From: Hyunsoonleella pacifica
Lineage (GTDB): Bacteria > Bacteroidota > Bacteroidia > Flavobacteriales > Flavobacteriaceae
Reading direction: 5' to 3'
NCBI RefSeq assembly: GCF_004310335.1
Contig: NZ_SIRS01000006.1
Location: 243,865-307,864 of the forward strand
Length of the DNA stretch: 64,000 nt
The translations under genes and the position numbers were made by a program. Positions 34,350-43,493 of the stretch are shown in pieces. The notes under the pieces were generated by a model. It was not told the DNA's origin, ran no database searches, and was given only the letters and a program-made list of their open reading frames with translations. Position 1 is the stretch's first letter. The number at the start of each line of letters is the position of its first letter.

Positions 34350-35714
34350 CTACTCTTTATCATAGTAGGAATCCTTACCTATTAAAACTTCTTTCCCATC
34401 AATATAGCCATAAATTTTGCTGTGAGAAAATCTAGGTCGTCTATGAGTAATAGAATCATAGATAAATTTTGTTGTAGGCTTGCAGGTTTTTATATCTAAT
34501 AAACCATACTTATTATTTTTTCTAAATCCATAAAACCGTTTAAAGCCTTCATATATCTTAGCGTTATAAAAATCATCAAAGATGTAATCCGTAATTTTTT
34601 TCCCATTCAGATCAAAAATTGCAAATCTTGAGTCTTTTTCTGCTACTATATTAAATTTTGACACATATAAATTTGAAAATTCTGTGTTAAGAATTTTTTC
34701 TCCCTTACTATTAATTAAACCATAATCACTGTCTTTTTGGGTAAGATAAAAACCATTAGTTTCGTAATCTATAGAATCATAAATGATATCTGTTAAAAAT
34801 TCTCCTTTAACATTAAGAATAGCGAATTTATTTTCTTTCTCAACTATAATTTGTGGATAGCCCCTTTTTTGTATTTGTTTTATATCGTCATATAAAAAAG
34901 GAAGGATCTTTTTTTCATTATAATCTAACAATCCAAATTTGCCATTTTGCTTTGCTCTAACTAGAGAACCATGCTTAAAAGGAAACAAATGTTGGTAGTT
35001 ACAAGATATATTTATTTTTTTGTCACTAACACTTTTAAGACCACAATTGTCTGATTTATCAAAAACTATAAACAAGTCTCTTATAAAAAACGAAGGTTTA
35101 ATTTTTTCATATTTAAAAGGTATTAATACAACTTGATTTTTAACCACTCCCCATAAACCATTTTTTTTTGCAGAAGTATATAAATAATTGTTATGAAATA
35201 AAACATCTTCATATTTATTATCTGCCAAAATTGTTCCTTCATCTGTAATTAAGCCAACTTTTTCATTTATGTAAGATTTAAAGTTAAGGTGATAGCTGGG
35301 GGTGTGTAAACTATCATATTTATTTTCTATAACTTCTTTCATTCGACGATGATCGAATATTCCATAACCTTTGTTTGTTAAGGTTTTGTCGTAGCCAAAA
35401 TGTCGAGAATATGCAGAAACAATAACTTCATCATATTTAAAAGGGACTAATACTTTATTTTGATAATTTATATAACCTAATTTACCTTTCTTAGCCACGT
35501 ATAAAGTGTCTTTAGTCGTTTTATAAATGGTATCGTATATAAATGGAATTAAAGTTTCGTTTTTTTTGTTTACAGTTCCATATTTATTTTTTCTTTTTAC
35601 AATTTTTCCATAATCAATTTTGTTTTCGGTTTCTATCTGGTAAAGTTCAATAATATCTTGGCAATAAGTATTACAGTAAGTAAGTATTATAAAAATAGTT
35701 AATAGGGCTTTCAT
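34350..35714 (-). CDS. WG-repeat protein, secreted
   Basis: The 454-residue protein has a signal peptide (about 1-18, ending CNTYC/Q) and about ten degenerate WG-type repeats of roughly 35 residues with the pattern K-x-G-hydrophobic-[IL]-[DN]...PF-x-YD-x-I; examples are KLGYINYQNKVLVPFKYDEV and KFGLLDYNEKKILPFLYDDI. Such repeats form beta-rich scaffolds, probably for binding. No catalytic residues are visible. It lies between the permease gene and a duplication scar, i.e. inside one arm of a tandem duplication, so it is likely a later addition to this locus. Confidence 0.82.
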   Translation of the reverse strand: MKALLTIFIILTYCNTYCQDIIELYQIETENKIDYGKIVKRKNKYGTVNKKNETLIPFIYDTIYKTTKDTLYVAKKGKLGYINYQNKVLVPFKYDEVIVSAYSRHFGYDKTLTNKGYGIFDHRRMKEVIENKYDSLHTPSYHLNFKSYINEKVGLITDEGTILADNKYEDVLFHNNYLYTSAKKNGLWGVVKNQVVLIPFKYEKIKPSFFIRDLFIVFDKSDNCGLKSVSDKKINISCNYQHLFPFKHGSLVRAKQNGKFGLLDYNEKKILPFLYDDIKQIQKRGYPQIIVEKENKFAILNVKGEFLTDIIYDSIDYETNGFYLTQKDSDYGLINSKGEKILNTEFSNLYVSKFNIVAEKDSRFAIFDLNGKKITDYIFDDFYNAKIYEGFKRFYGFRKNNKYGLLDIKTCKPTTKFIYDSITHRRPRFSHSKIYGYIDGKEVLIGKDSYYDKE

Positions 35715-35837
35715 TATAAAGGGTTTAATTTAAATGTAGTCTTGTTAATGTTTGGTGATTTTATTGGATATTCATCTTTTAAAGTGATGTATATATGAAG
35801 TTACAGAAAGTGCGAGAAGATTTATGTAAAGTTAAGA

Positions 35838-35882
35838 TCTAATTTCCTTCAATATCGCTAATATGATGTTTAAACACTTTTA
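35838..35882 (-). pseudogene. duplicated 3' end of the DUF2721 gene
   Basis: Read on the minus strand it encodes KVFKHHISDIEGN and a stop, matching the last codons of the DUF2721 gene at 36563 (KAFEHHISDIEGK and a stop). The left end abuts unrelated sequence. The right end joins directly to the duplicated permease 3' end. Confidence 0.75.
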
Positions 35883-35960
35883 GTGTCTTCTTATATTATA
35901 ACTAAGATTTCTCCAGTTAAAGTGATTTGGTTTGAATGATTTTTGAAGAGTTTTGTTAAC
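35883..35960 (+). pseudogene. duplicated 3' end of the LolC/E-like permease gene
   Basis: It encodes VSSYIITKISPVKVIWFE and a stop in the permease frame, matching the end of the gene at 34205 (VPSYIITKISPVKAIRFE and a stop) with three differences in 18 residues. Similarity continues past the stop into TTTTGTTAA-like downstream sequence. Confidence 0.78.
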
Positions 35961-36007
35961 GATTCATATAATTTCGTTTTATTATTACTTGTGTAGTTAG
36001 GCTTTTG

Positions 36008-36460
36008 TTATTTGTTTGATTCATCTTTTAGTTTATTTATTTCACTTATCAGATCAAAATCAGAGAAATGTAGAATAAATCCATTAATATCTCTCATTAC
36101 AAATTCTTTTGCCCCATTATATTCAGTAATTCCAAAAGGTCTAATTATATCCGTTTTATCCTTAATCTCTTCGTACCACTCAGAAATATTGTCTACTCGG
36201 CACCATAGAGTTAGCGCTCCCCCTGTATTATACTCCTGTAGTTCTGGAAATTCTTTAGTCAATGATTTTTTGCTTTGAAAGAATAACTCAATATTATCTC
36301 TCTTAACGTATGCCCAATAAGCAATTCCTTTTTCAGTAGATTTATATAAAACGTTAAATCCAATATTAGTGTAAAAATCAAGAGTATTATCTACACTGTC
36401 GACCATCAAATTATTTGAAATGGACTTTAGAGTACTAGTTGTTGGTTTTTCTTCAATCAT
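36008..36460 (-). CDS. VOC/bleomycin-resistance-like protein
   Basis: A 150-residue protein with the beta-alpha-beta-beta-beta pattern of the vicinal oxygen chelate superfamily: LMVDSVDNTLDFYTNIGFNV, then AYVKRDNIELFFQ, then ALTLWCRVDNISEWYEEI and KEFVMRDINGFILHFSDF. This layout resembles bleomycin-binding or glyoxalase-like proteins, but metal ligands cannot be assigned with confidence. It lies in the second arm of the tandem duplication described separately, facing the same way as the DUF2721 gene. Confidence 0.8.
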   Translation of the reverse strand: MIEEKPTTSTLKSISNNLMVDSVDNTLDFYTNIGFNVLYKSTEKGIAYWAYVKRDNIELFFQSKKSLTKEFPELQEYNTGGALTLWCRVDNISEWYEEIKDKTDIIRPFGITEYNGAKEFVMRDINGFILHFSDFDLISEINKLKDESNK

Positions 36461-36531
36461 GTTTCTTAATAGCTGTTTTAATAAACTAGAATTTTGTAGA
36501 TATTTTTGGTTAATAGGCTTAGATTCTTTAA

Positions 36532-36539
36532 CAAAGTTA
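36532..36539 (-). promoter_or_regulatory. possible -7 box for the VOC gene
   Basis: On the minus strand this reads TAACTTTG, an exact TAnnTTTG match, 71 bases upstream of the VOC start. The leader would be rather long. Confidence 0.35.
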
Positions 36540-36562
36540 CTGTTTTTTTGTATGAAAAAATC

Positions 36563-36958
36563 TTATTTCCCTTCAATATCACTAATATGATGTTCAAATG
36601 CTTTTACCGAAATTTGTATCTCTAAAATTAATAACGACAACGATGCTATGAGTAGTAATAGAGCGATACCAAATATCCATGTTGCTATCGTTTGTTGTTG
36701 TATGTAAATTAAAAACATAGTAACAACGCATAGTAAAAGACTGCTAATTCCCAATATTTGCATAGTCCTTGTAAGATAAAGACGCTTTTTTATATTTTGT
36801 ATTTGTGCAATTAGTGTAGCATCTTTATTTAGTAAATATTTATCGTATAACGTTCTAACAACCGCAGTGTAGGCTAAAAACCGGTTTGTATATGCTAACA
36901 TAATTAACGAAATAGCCGAAAATAGTACTGCAGGTGTAGTAAGTGTCAATTCTTCCAT
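36563..36958 (-). CDS. DUF2721 domain membrane protein
   Basis: The 131-residue protein has an N-terminal membrane helix (about 8-24), a central charged helical region with RTLYDKYLLNKD and QIQNIKKRLYLTRTMQ, and two further helices (about 68-110), matching DUF2721. The family is of unknown function and found in many bacteria. A TAACTTTG promoter box lies 22 bases upstream on the minus strand. Its 3' end has been copied to 35838-35882. Confidence 0.85.
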   Translation of the reverse strand: MEELTLTTPAVLFSAISLIMLAYTNRFLAYTAVVRTLYDKYLLNKDATLIAQIQNIKKRLYLTRTMQILGISSLLLCVVTMFLIYIQQQTIATWIFGIALLLLIASLSLLILEIQISVKAFEHHISDIEGK

Positions 36959-36980
36959 AATTTCTGTAAAAAAACTACTT

Positions 36981-36988
36981 CAAAGTTA
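36981..36988 (-). promoter_or_regulatory. -7 promoter box for the DUF2721 gene
   Basis: On the minus strand this reads TAACTTTG, an exact TAnnTTTG match 22 bases before the start codon. Confidence 0.5.
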
Positions 36989-37012
36989 ATTAAGATTTTA
37001 TATTTTCGGCAT

Positions 37013-38284
37013 GTGCAAGAAGATTTTCTACATTATATCTGGAAACATAGTAAGTTTTCTACAATCAATTTAAAAACTTCAGATGAAGAAGTCATAAATA
37101 TCATATCAAACGGACAGCATAACTTAAATGCAGGTCCAGACTTTTTTAATGCCCAAATTAGAATTGGAACACAACTTTGGGCAGGTAATGTAGAGATTCA
37201 CGTAAAATCTTCAGACTGGTTTTTACACAATCATGAACAAGATAAAAACTATGATAATGTAATTTTACATGTAGTATGGGAACATGATGCAGATGTATTT
37301 AGAAAAGATAATTCCACAATACCAACATTGGTTTTAAAAGAGGTTGTGTCTGTCACGGCATTAAATAATTACAATAAGCTTATACATGCAAATAGAAATT
37401 GGATAAATTGTGAAAATGATATTGACAATGTAGATGATTTTACCATTACCCACTGGTTAGAACGTTTGTATTTGGAACGTTTAGAACGAAAATCTATCGA
37501 AGTTGTTCAGCTTTTAGAAGCCTCCAAAAATAACTGGGAAGCCGTACTGTTTAAAATGTTAGCAAAAAGTTTTGGTTTAAAAGTTAATGGTACTGCATTT
37601 TTAAGTTTAGCCAATTCTTTCGATTTTTCAATATTAAGAAAATCACAGTCAAAACCTGTATTGTTAGAATCTCTTTTATTCGGACAATCAAAATTATTGG
37701 AGGACACCATTGAAGAACCTTATTATCAAACACTACAACAGGAATATCAATATTTAAAACAAAAGTTTTCATTAAATAATAAATTGGTAGTAGCACCTTC
37801 TTTTTTTAGATTACGCCCCAATAATTTTCCAACAATAAGGCTATCGCAGCTGGCTAATTTGTATGCAAATCATCAAAATTTATTTTCAAAAATTATAGAA
37901 GCAACGTCTTCAGAAGATATTAAAGATATATTTAATGTAGGAAGTTCAGCGTTTTGGAATACACATTACACGTTTTACAAATCTTCAAAAGATTCAAAAA
38001 AAATAATCTCAAAATCATTTATAGATTTATTAATTATAAACACCTTGATACCTTTAAAATTTAGTTATTCAAAATATAAAGGAGGATCAAACGAAGAGGC
38101 TATATTAGAATTAATTTCACAAATTCCTTCAGAAAAAAATAAAATTGTAGAAAAATTTAATACTATAAAAAAAGTATCAGAAAACGCATTACAGTCGCAA
38201 GCACTAATTCAGCTAAAAAATGAATATTGCAATAAAAACCAATGCCTAAAATGTGCTATTGGTAATAAACTTTTAAACCGTTAA
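37013..38284 (+). CDS. DUF2851 family protein
   Basis: A 423-residue soluble protein. The N-terminus MQEDFLHYIWKHSKF, followed by LNAGPDFFNAQIRIGTQLWAGNVEIHVKSSDW and the later YDNVILHVVWEHD, is the DUF2851 signature. Near the C-terminus four Cys residues (ALIQLKNEYCNKNQCLKC and one more) may form a metal site. The start is GTG; an ATG two bases upstream is in another frame. The family is almost confined to Bacteroidota and its function is unknown. A PspC-like gene follows after 37 bases and a K+ channel gene after that, so cotranscription is possible. Confidence 0.85.
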   Translation: MQEDFLHYIWKHSKFSTINLKTSDEEVINIISNGQHNLNAGPDFFNAQIRIGTQLWAGNVEIHVKSSDWFLHNHEQDKNYDNVILHVVWEHDADVFRKDNSTIPTLVLKEVVSVTALNNYNKLIHANRNWINCENDIDNVDDFTITHWLERLYLERLERKSIEVVQLLEASKNNWEAVLFKMLAKSFGLKVNGTAFLSLANSFDFSILRKSQSKPVLLESLLFGQSKLLEDTIEEPYYQTLQQEYQYLKQKFSLNNKLVVAPSFFRLRPNNFPTIRLSQLANLYANHQNLFSKIIEATSSEDIKDIFNVGSSAFWNTHYTFYKSSKDSKKIISKSFIDLLIINTLIPLKFSYSKYKGGSNEEAILELISQIPSEKNKIVEKFNTIKKVSENALQSQALIQLKNEYCNKNQCLKCAIGNKLLNR

Positions 38285-38321
38285 ACTTTTAAAAGAATAA
38301 ACTAAAGGTTAACTTGCACTA

Positions 38322-38549
38322 ATGAATGTATTTTACAGAATATTACTGTTTTTACAAAAACATGGATACCATGTATGCCAGCGTATTGCAGACCGTTTTG
38401 GTATTAGAGCCAAAGTAGTACGCACATCGTTTATGTATATCACTTTTGTAACCGTAGGTTTTGGTTTTGCAGTGTACATGTTTTTAGCATTCTGGATGCG
38501 CATAAAAGATTTAATTTACACCAAGCGTTCATCGGTTTTTGACCTATAA
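38322..38549 (+). CDS. PspC-domain small membrane protein
   Basis: The 75 residues have an amphipathic start (FYRILLFLQKHGYHVCQRIADRFGI), then VRTSFMYITFVTVGFGFAVYMFLAFWM, a membrane helix pair typical of the PspC domain. Stand-alone PspC-like proteins are common in Bacteroidota and of unknown role; in enterobacteria PspC takes part in the phage-shock envelope-stress response. It ends 3 bases before the K+ channel start, so the two are almost surely coexpressed. Confidence 0.75.
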   Translation: MNVFYRILLFLQKHGYHVCQRIADRFGIRAKVVRTSFMYITFVTVGFGFAVYMFLAFWMRIKDLIYTKRSSVFDL

Positions 38550-38552
38550 TTA

Positions 38553-39590
38553 ATGAGTAATCCTATAGTTAGACTTTTTAGATCACGAATATATACCGCC
38601 CTAATTTTGTTGGTGTTTATCATGCTAACTGGGGTGTTAGGTTATCGTTTTATTTCTAGTTATTCTTGGGTAGATGCCCTATACATGACGGTTATAACAA
38701 TGACTACTGTAGGATTTGGTGAGGTAGTACCTTTAGACGATCAATCTAAAATATTCACTATATTTTTAATTTTGGCTAGTGTAATTATAGTAGGGTATGC
38801 GCTATCCATTATTACAGAGTATATTTTAAGTAAAAATGACATTGAAGAATTAAAACATAAGAAGATGCAAAAGAAAATAGATGCTTTTAAAGATCATGTT
38901 GTTATTTGTGGTTACGGTAGAAATGGTAAACAAGCAGCCAGAAAGTTACAAGCATATAACAAATCGTTTGTAGTGATTGAAAAAGATAAGGAAGTAGAAG
39001 AACGATTAAAATATGACGATGTACCTTATGTTATTGGTAATGCGAATGAAGATGAAACCTTATTGCTAGCTGGTGTTGATAGAGCATCTAATTTTATATC
39101 TGCGCTTCCAAGCGATGCAGACAATCTATTTGTAGTTCTATCCACTAGGCAACTCAACAAAAAAATAAACATTATTAGTAGAGCATCTCAAGAATCGTCA
39201 TATCAAAAACTAAAATTTGCTGGGGCAAACAATGTTATATTACCAGATATGATTGGGGGAGACCACATGGCTTCATTAGTGGTTGTGCCTGGTTTAATGG
39301 AGTTTATAGATAACCTTTCCATTGTTGGTGATGCCAATATTAATATTGAAGAAGTAGCGGTAGAAAAGCTATTTAATATAAAAAATAAAAAACGACGCAC
39401 AATTAAGGATTTAGATTTAAGAAAAAAAACAGGCTGTACTGTTATTGGCTACAAAGATGAAAATGGAGAATACACAGTCAACCCAGAAGCCGAGTTACCA
39501 CTAGCACCAAAATCTAAAATTATAGTATTAGGAAGGCCAGAACAAATAGAAGAGTTAAATTCCGAATACGATATTGAGTTAGAAGAATAA
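38553..39590 (+). CDS. two-TM potassium channel with TrkA-N/TrkA-C domains
   Basis: The 345-residue protein has two membrane helices (about 15-33 and 70-88) with a pore loop carrying the K+ selectivity filter TVGFGE (about 52-57). It continues with an RCK/TrkA-N domain whose Rossmann loop is VICGYGRNGKQAARKL, and a TrkA-C domain (about 255-345). This is the MthK-like layout, so ion flow is probably gated by a ligand bound at the RCK domain. Length and order are complete. It starts 3 bases after the PspC-like gene. Confidence 0.92.
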   Translation: MSNPIVRLFRSRIYTALILLVFIMLTGVLGYRFISSYSWVDALYMTVITMTTVGFGEVVPLDDQSKIFTIFLILASVIIVGYALSIITEYILSKNDIEELKHKKMQKKIDAFKDHVVICGYGRNGKQAARKLQAYNKSFVVIEKDKEVEERLKYDDVPYVIGNANEDETLLLAGVDRASNFISALPSDADNLFVVLSTRQLNKKINIISRASQESSYQKLKFAGANNVILPDMIGGDHMASLVVVPGLMEFIDNLSIVGDANINIEEVAVEKLFNIKNKKRRTIKDLDLRKKTGCTVIGYKDENGEYTVNPEAELPLAPKSKIIVLGRPEQIEELNSEYDIELEE

Positions 39591-39687
39591 ACATATTTGG
39601 CATAATATGTTTTAAAAATCGTTTTTTTTTAGCATCTTGCTATCTTCTTATACATATTTTTCAATAAAACACTAACATATTTTAACT

Positions 39688-41325
39688 ATGAAGAAATATC
39701 TTCTTTCATTATTTACAATAATTTTACCACTATTATCTTTTGCTCAAGAAGCAGAAAAAGGATTAGATGAAAAAATAAATGATGCCTTTATGCCAATTGC
39801 GGTATGGTGGGAAGGTCTAGTGTTAACAACTGTTCCTATTACAGGATATAATGTACCATTTGTAGTTATACTTCTCGTAGTGGGAGCGCTGTTTTTTACA
39901 TTTTATTTTAAAATCCCAAGTATCACTAGATTCCCTTTAGCTATTAATACAGTTAGGGGCAAGTATGATGAGCTTGAAGGTCATGGTATTGAAGAAAAAG
40001 TAGCAGTGAACATTGTAGATGGAGATTTACCAGATACAATTAGAGATGAAAGTCAAGAAGGGGAAGTTACCCATTTTCAAGCATTAGCAACAGCGGTTTC
40101 TGGTACAGTAGGTTTAGGAAACATTGCGGGTGTAGCAGTGGCAATAGCATTAGGAGGTCCTGGTGCAACATTTTGGATGATAGTTTGTGGATTAATTGGA
40201 ATGGCAACTAAATTTGTGGAATGTACTTTAGGTGTAAAATATAGAGACGTTGGAGAAGATGGAACTGTGTATGGAGGACCAATGTATTATTTGTCAAAGG
40301 GGCTCCAAGAGAGAGGTTTTTCAGTAATAGGAAAGGTATTAGCTGTTCTATTTGCAATACTATGTGTTGGTGCATCTTTTGGAGGGGGTAATGCATTTCA
40401 ATCTAACCAAGCTGCGGTTCAATTAAGCTCATTGTTTAATTTAGAAGGAGGAGCTACAGGATTAATAATTGGATTTGTTTTAGCAATCTTAGTAGGTATT
40501 GTTATCATAGGAGGTATTAAGCGTATTGCAAAAATTACTGAGAAAATAGTCCCATTTATGGCAGGTATTTATGTACTTGCTGCATTGATAATAATTTTTG
40601 CTAATATCAATCATATTGGAGATGCATTTGGATTAATATTTTCAGGCGCATTTACGCCAATGGCAGGACTTGGTGGTTTGGTTGGAGTTTTAATTGTTGG
40701 TTTTCAAAGAGCAGCATTCTCTAATGAAGCTGGTGCTGGATCTGCTGCAATTGCGCATTCTGCAGTAAAAACTAAATATCCTGCTTCTGAAGGTGTTGTG
40801 GCATTACTAGAACCATTTATTGATACTGTAGTGATTTGTACTATGACAGCATTAGTAATTATTTTCTTTAATATAGATGGTACTAATATGCAAAGTGTTT
40901 TTCAATATGGTGCTGCAGGTGATTCTTCAAGTAGTGTATTGTTAAATGCTGATGGGAGTTCGGTAGGGGGAGTAGATTTAACTTCAATGGCCTTTGATTC
41001 TGTTATTCCTGGATTTTCATATATACTTACAATTGCAATCGTTTTGTTTGCATTCTCTACAATGATTTCTTGGTCGTATTATGGCTTACAGTCATGGAAA
41101 TATTTATTTGGTAAGGGTAAAACAGCGGATTTAGTTTATAAGGTTCTATTTTTGCTATTTGTGGTAATTGGGGCAGCTGCAACTCTTGATGCAGTAATAA
41201 AGTTCTCTGATGCTATGATATTGGCTTTAGTATTTCCTAACATGATAGGCTTATTTTTCTTATTCCCTAAAGTAAAAGAAGAAATGAATAAATACCAAGA
41301 GGCGATTAAGGCGAATAAGGAATAA
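39688..41325 (+). CDS. alanine/glycine:cation symporter (AGCS family)
   Basis: The 545-residue protein has about 11 membrane helices and the AGCS hallmarks: HFQALATAVSGTVGLGNIAGVA, FVECTLGVKYR, GGPMYYLSKGL and FSNEAGAGSAAIAHSAVKT. It should take up alanine or glycine with Na+ or H+ across the inner membrane. Residues 1-20 (MKKYLLSLFTIILPLLSFAQ) look like a cleavable signal peptide, an addition frequently found in Bacteroidota members. It is followed 17 bases later by a helix-hairpin-helix gene. Confidence 0.92.
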   Translation: MKKYLLSLFTIILPLLSFAQEAEKGLDEKINDAFMPIAVWWEGLVLTTVPITGYNVPFVVILLVVGALFFTFYFKIPSITRFPLAINTVRGKYDELEGHGIEEKVAVNIVDGDLPDTIRDESQEGEVTHFQALATAVSGTVGLGNIAGVAVAIALGGPGATFWMIVCGLIGMATKFVECTLGVKYRDVGEDGTVYGGPMYYLSKGLQERGFSVIGKVLAVLFAILCVGASFGGGNAFQSNQAAVQLSSLFNLEGGATGLIIGFVLAILVGIVIIGGIKRIAKITEKIVPFMAGIYVLAALIIIFANINHIGDAFGLIFSGAFTPMAGLGGLVGVLIVGFQRAAFSNEAGAGSAAIAHSAVKTKYPASEGVVALLEPFIDTVVICTMTALVIIFFNIDGTNMQSVFQYGAAGDSSSSVLLNADGSSVGGVDLTSMAFDSVIPGFSYILTIAIVLFAFSTMISWSYYGLQSWKYLFGKGKTADLVYKVLFLLFVVIGAAATLDAVIKFSDAMILALVFPNMIGLFFLFPKVKEEMNKYQEAIKANKE

Positions 41326-41342
41326 TTAAATATTTATATCAA

Positions 41343-42239
41343 ATGAAATCCCATTTCCTATTCACTAAAGAACAACGAAATGGGATTTTTTTATTTGTAC
41401 TAGTTATAGTAGCGTTGCAGTGCATTTACTTTTTTGTAGATTTTTCTTCAGATGATATTTCTATAAACCAAGAAGAACTAAAGCAATATGAAACAGAAAT
41501 AGATTCCCTAAGGCGCATAGCAATAGAAGAAAGCAAACCAAAATTATATCCCTTTAACCCAAACTATATTACAGATTACAAAGGCGAGGTTTTAGGAATG
41601 AGTAATGAAGAAATTGATAGATTATTAGCTTTTAGAAAGGCCAATAAATGGATAAACTCCACAAGGCAATTTCAAGAAGTAACAGGAGTTTCAGATTCGC
41701 TTTTAGCTCAAATATCTCCTTATTTTAAATTTCCTGATTGGGTTAGTAACCCAAATCGAGTATCAAAAAATTATCAAGCAGATGATTTCAGAAAGTATGA
41801 CAAGTCCAACAAAGGCAAACCTCTTTCCTATGCACAAAAGATAGATTTAAATGAAGCAACAGAAAAACAACTCCAACTTGTTAATGGTATTGGGGAGAAG
41901 TTATCACAGCGGATTATAAAGTACCGTAATAAATTTAAAGGCGGTTTTATTGCAGATGTACAATTGCATGATGTCTATGGATTAACTCCAGAAGTAATAG
42001 AAAACATTAAATCTAAATTTACGGTAAAAACACCTAGAGCAATCAAGACTATAAATATTAATACGGCAGGGGTTGACAAACTAGTAACAATTAACCATAT
42101 AGACTATGAAATTGCCTATAATATTATAGAATACCGTAAGCTGCACGAAGGCTTTTCATCCTTAAATGAATTGTTAAAAGTAAAAGACTTTCCTATAAGT
42201 AAATTAGAGATAATTAAATTATCTTTGCACTTTCAATAA
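41343..42239 (+). CDS. ComEA-like helix-hairpin-helix membrane protein
   Basis: A 298-residue protein with one N-terminal membrane helix (about 13-31) and at least three helix-hairpin-helix segments: DLNEATEKQLQLVNGIGEKL, ININTAGVDKLVTI and an earlier YKGEVLGMSNEEIDRLLAF. This is the ComEA/helix-hairpin-helix_3 pattern for non-specific DNA binding outside the membrane. In competent bacteria such proteins bind incoming DNA; no other competence gene is in the window. The distance to the AGCS gene is 17 bases, so it may be cotranscribed with it. Confidence 0.82.
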   Translation: MKSHFLFTKEQRNGIFLFVLVIVALQCIYFFVDFSSDDISINQEELKQYETEIDSLRRIAIEESKPKLYPFNPNYITDYKGEVLGMSNEEIDRLLAFRKANKWINSTRQFQEVTGVSDSLLAQISPYFKFPDWVSNPNRVSKNYQADDFRKYDKSNKGKPLSYAQKIDLNEATEKQLQLVNGIGEKLSQRIIKYRNKFKGGFIADVQLHDVYGLTPEVIENIKSKFTVKTPRAIKTININTAGVDKLVTINHIDYEIAYNIIEYRKLHEGFSSLNELLKVKDFPISKLEIIKLSLHFQ

Positions 42240-42309
42240 ATGAGCACATTAAAATTTCCTACTCTTTACAAACCAAACAGAGTTTTAATGTTTATTTAAA
42301 AATTAAAGT

Positions 42310-43476
42310 ATGACAAGTATGTACTTCACTGAAGAGCACAATCTCTTTAGAAAAAGTTTACAAGATTTCCTAAAAAAAGAAGTAGTCCCACATATTGAAG
42401 ATTGGGAAAAATCAGGAGAAATAGATAAATCTGTTTGGTTAAAGTTTGGAGAAATGGGCTTTTTTGGTATCAACTATCCAGAAGCTTATGGCGGATTAGA
42501 TTTAGACCTATTTTATACCGTAATCTTATTAGAAGAGCTTCAAAAAATAAATTCAGGAGGCTTTGCAGCTGCAGTTTGGGCACATGTATATTTGGCAATG
42601 ACGCATTTAAATGCAGAAGGCGATGCAGCTATTAAAGAAAAATATTTAGCTCCTAGCGTCACTGGTAAAAAAATAGGATGCTTATGTATTACAGAACCTT
42701 TTGGAGGGAGTGATGTGGCAGGCATGCGTACCACAGCGGTAAAAAAGGGAGATACTTATGTTATAAACGGATCAAAAACCTTCATTACAAATGGAGTTAG
42801 TAGTGATTATTTAGTAATTGCAGCAAAAACAACCCCAGAATTAGGTAACAAAGGTATCAGCATTTTTGTTGTAGACAGAGAAACTCCAGGGGTGTCTGCC
42901 ACTAAACTAGATAAGTTAGGCTGGCGAGCATCAGATACAGGAGAAATAGCGTTTGATAATGTAACTATCCCAGCAAGTAATTTAATGGGCGAAGAAAATA
43001 AAGGTTTTGCATACATTATGCAGCATTTTTCTTTAGAACGTTTAATAATGGGGGTAAATGCCCATGCTCGTGCAGAATTTGCTTTAGAGTATGCACAGCA
43101 ATACATGAGCGAGCGTACAGCTTTCGGAAAAACAATAGATAAGTATCAGGCCCTGAGACACAAATTATCCGATTTGTACGCAGAAATGGATGTGTGTAAG
43201 CATTACAATTACACAGTAGCCAATGCTTTAAATAAAGGCGAATATGTAGTTAAAGAAGCTACAATATCAAAACTACAATCTACCAAAATGGCCGATGAGG
43301 TTATCTACCAATGCTTGCAATTTTTAGGTGGTTACGGTTATATGGAAGAGTATCCTATGGCACGACTGTTTAGAGATAGTAGGTTAGGACCTATAGGAGG
43401 AGGGACTTCTGAAATTTTAAGAGAAATTATCGCTAAAATTATTATTGATAAGAAATCATACAAACCAGCAACTTAA
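42310..43476 (+). CDS. acyl-CoA dehydrogenase
   Basis: The 388-residue flavoenzyme oxidises acyl-CoA to enoyl-CoA in fatty-acid or branched-chain degradation. Motifs are CLCITEPFGGSDVAGM (about 117-132), ASDTGEIAFDNV, RTAFGKTI, CLQFLGGYGYMEEY and RLGPIGGGTSEIL. The Glu of the YEGT motif used as base in medium- and short-chain enzymes is replaced by Gly here, as in long-chain and isovaleryl-type enzymes with the base on another helix. A second start at 42319 (MYFTEEHNLF) is equally plausible and matches many homologues. The repeat element copy C begins 17 bases after the stop. Confidence 0.92.
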   Translation: MTSMYFTEEHNLFRKSLQDFLKKEVVPHIEDWEKSGEIDKSVWLKFGEMGFFGINYPEAYGGLDLDLFYTVILLEELQKINSGGFAAAVWAHVYLAMTHLNAEGDAAIKEKYLAPSVTGKKIGCLCITEPFGGSDVAGMRTTAVKKGDTYVINGSKTFITNGVSSDYLVIAAKTTPELGNKGISIFVVDRETPGVSATKLDKLGWRASDTGEIAFDNVTIPASNLMGEENKGFAYIMQHFSLERLIMGVNAHARAEFALEYAQQYMSERTAFGKTIDKYQALRHKLSDLYAEMDVCKHYNYTVANALNKGEYVVKEATISKLQSTKMADEVIYQCLQFLGGYGYMEEYPMARLFRDSRLGPIGGGTSEILREIIAKIIIDKKSYKPAT

Positions 43477-43493
43477 ATTTGAAATGTTGTTTT

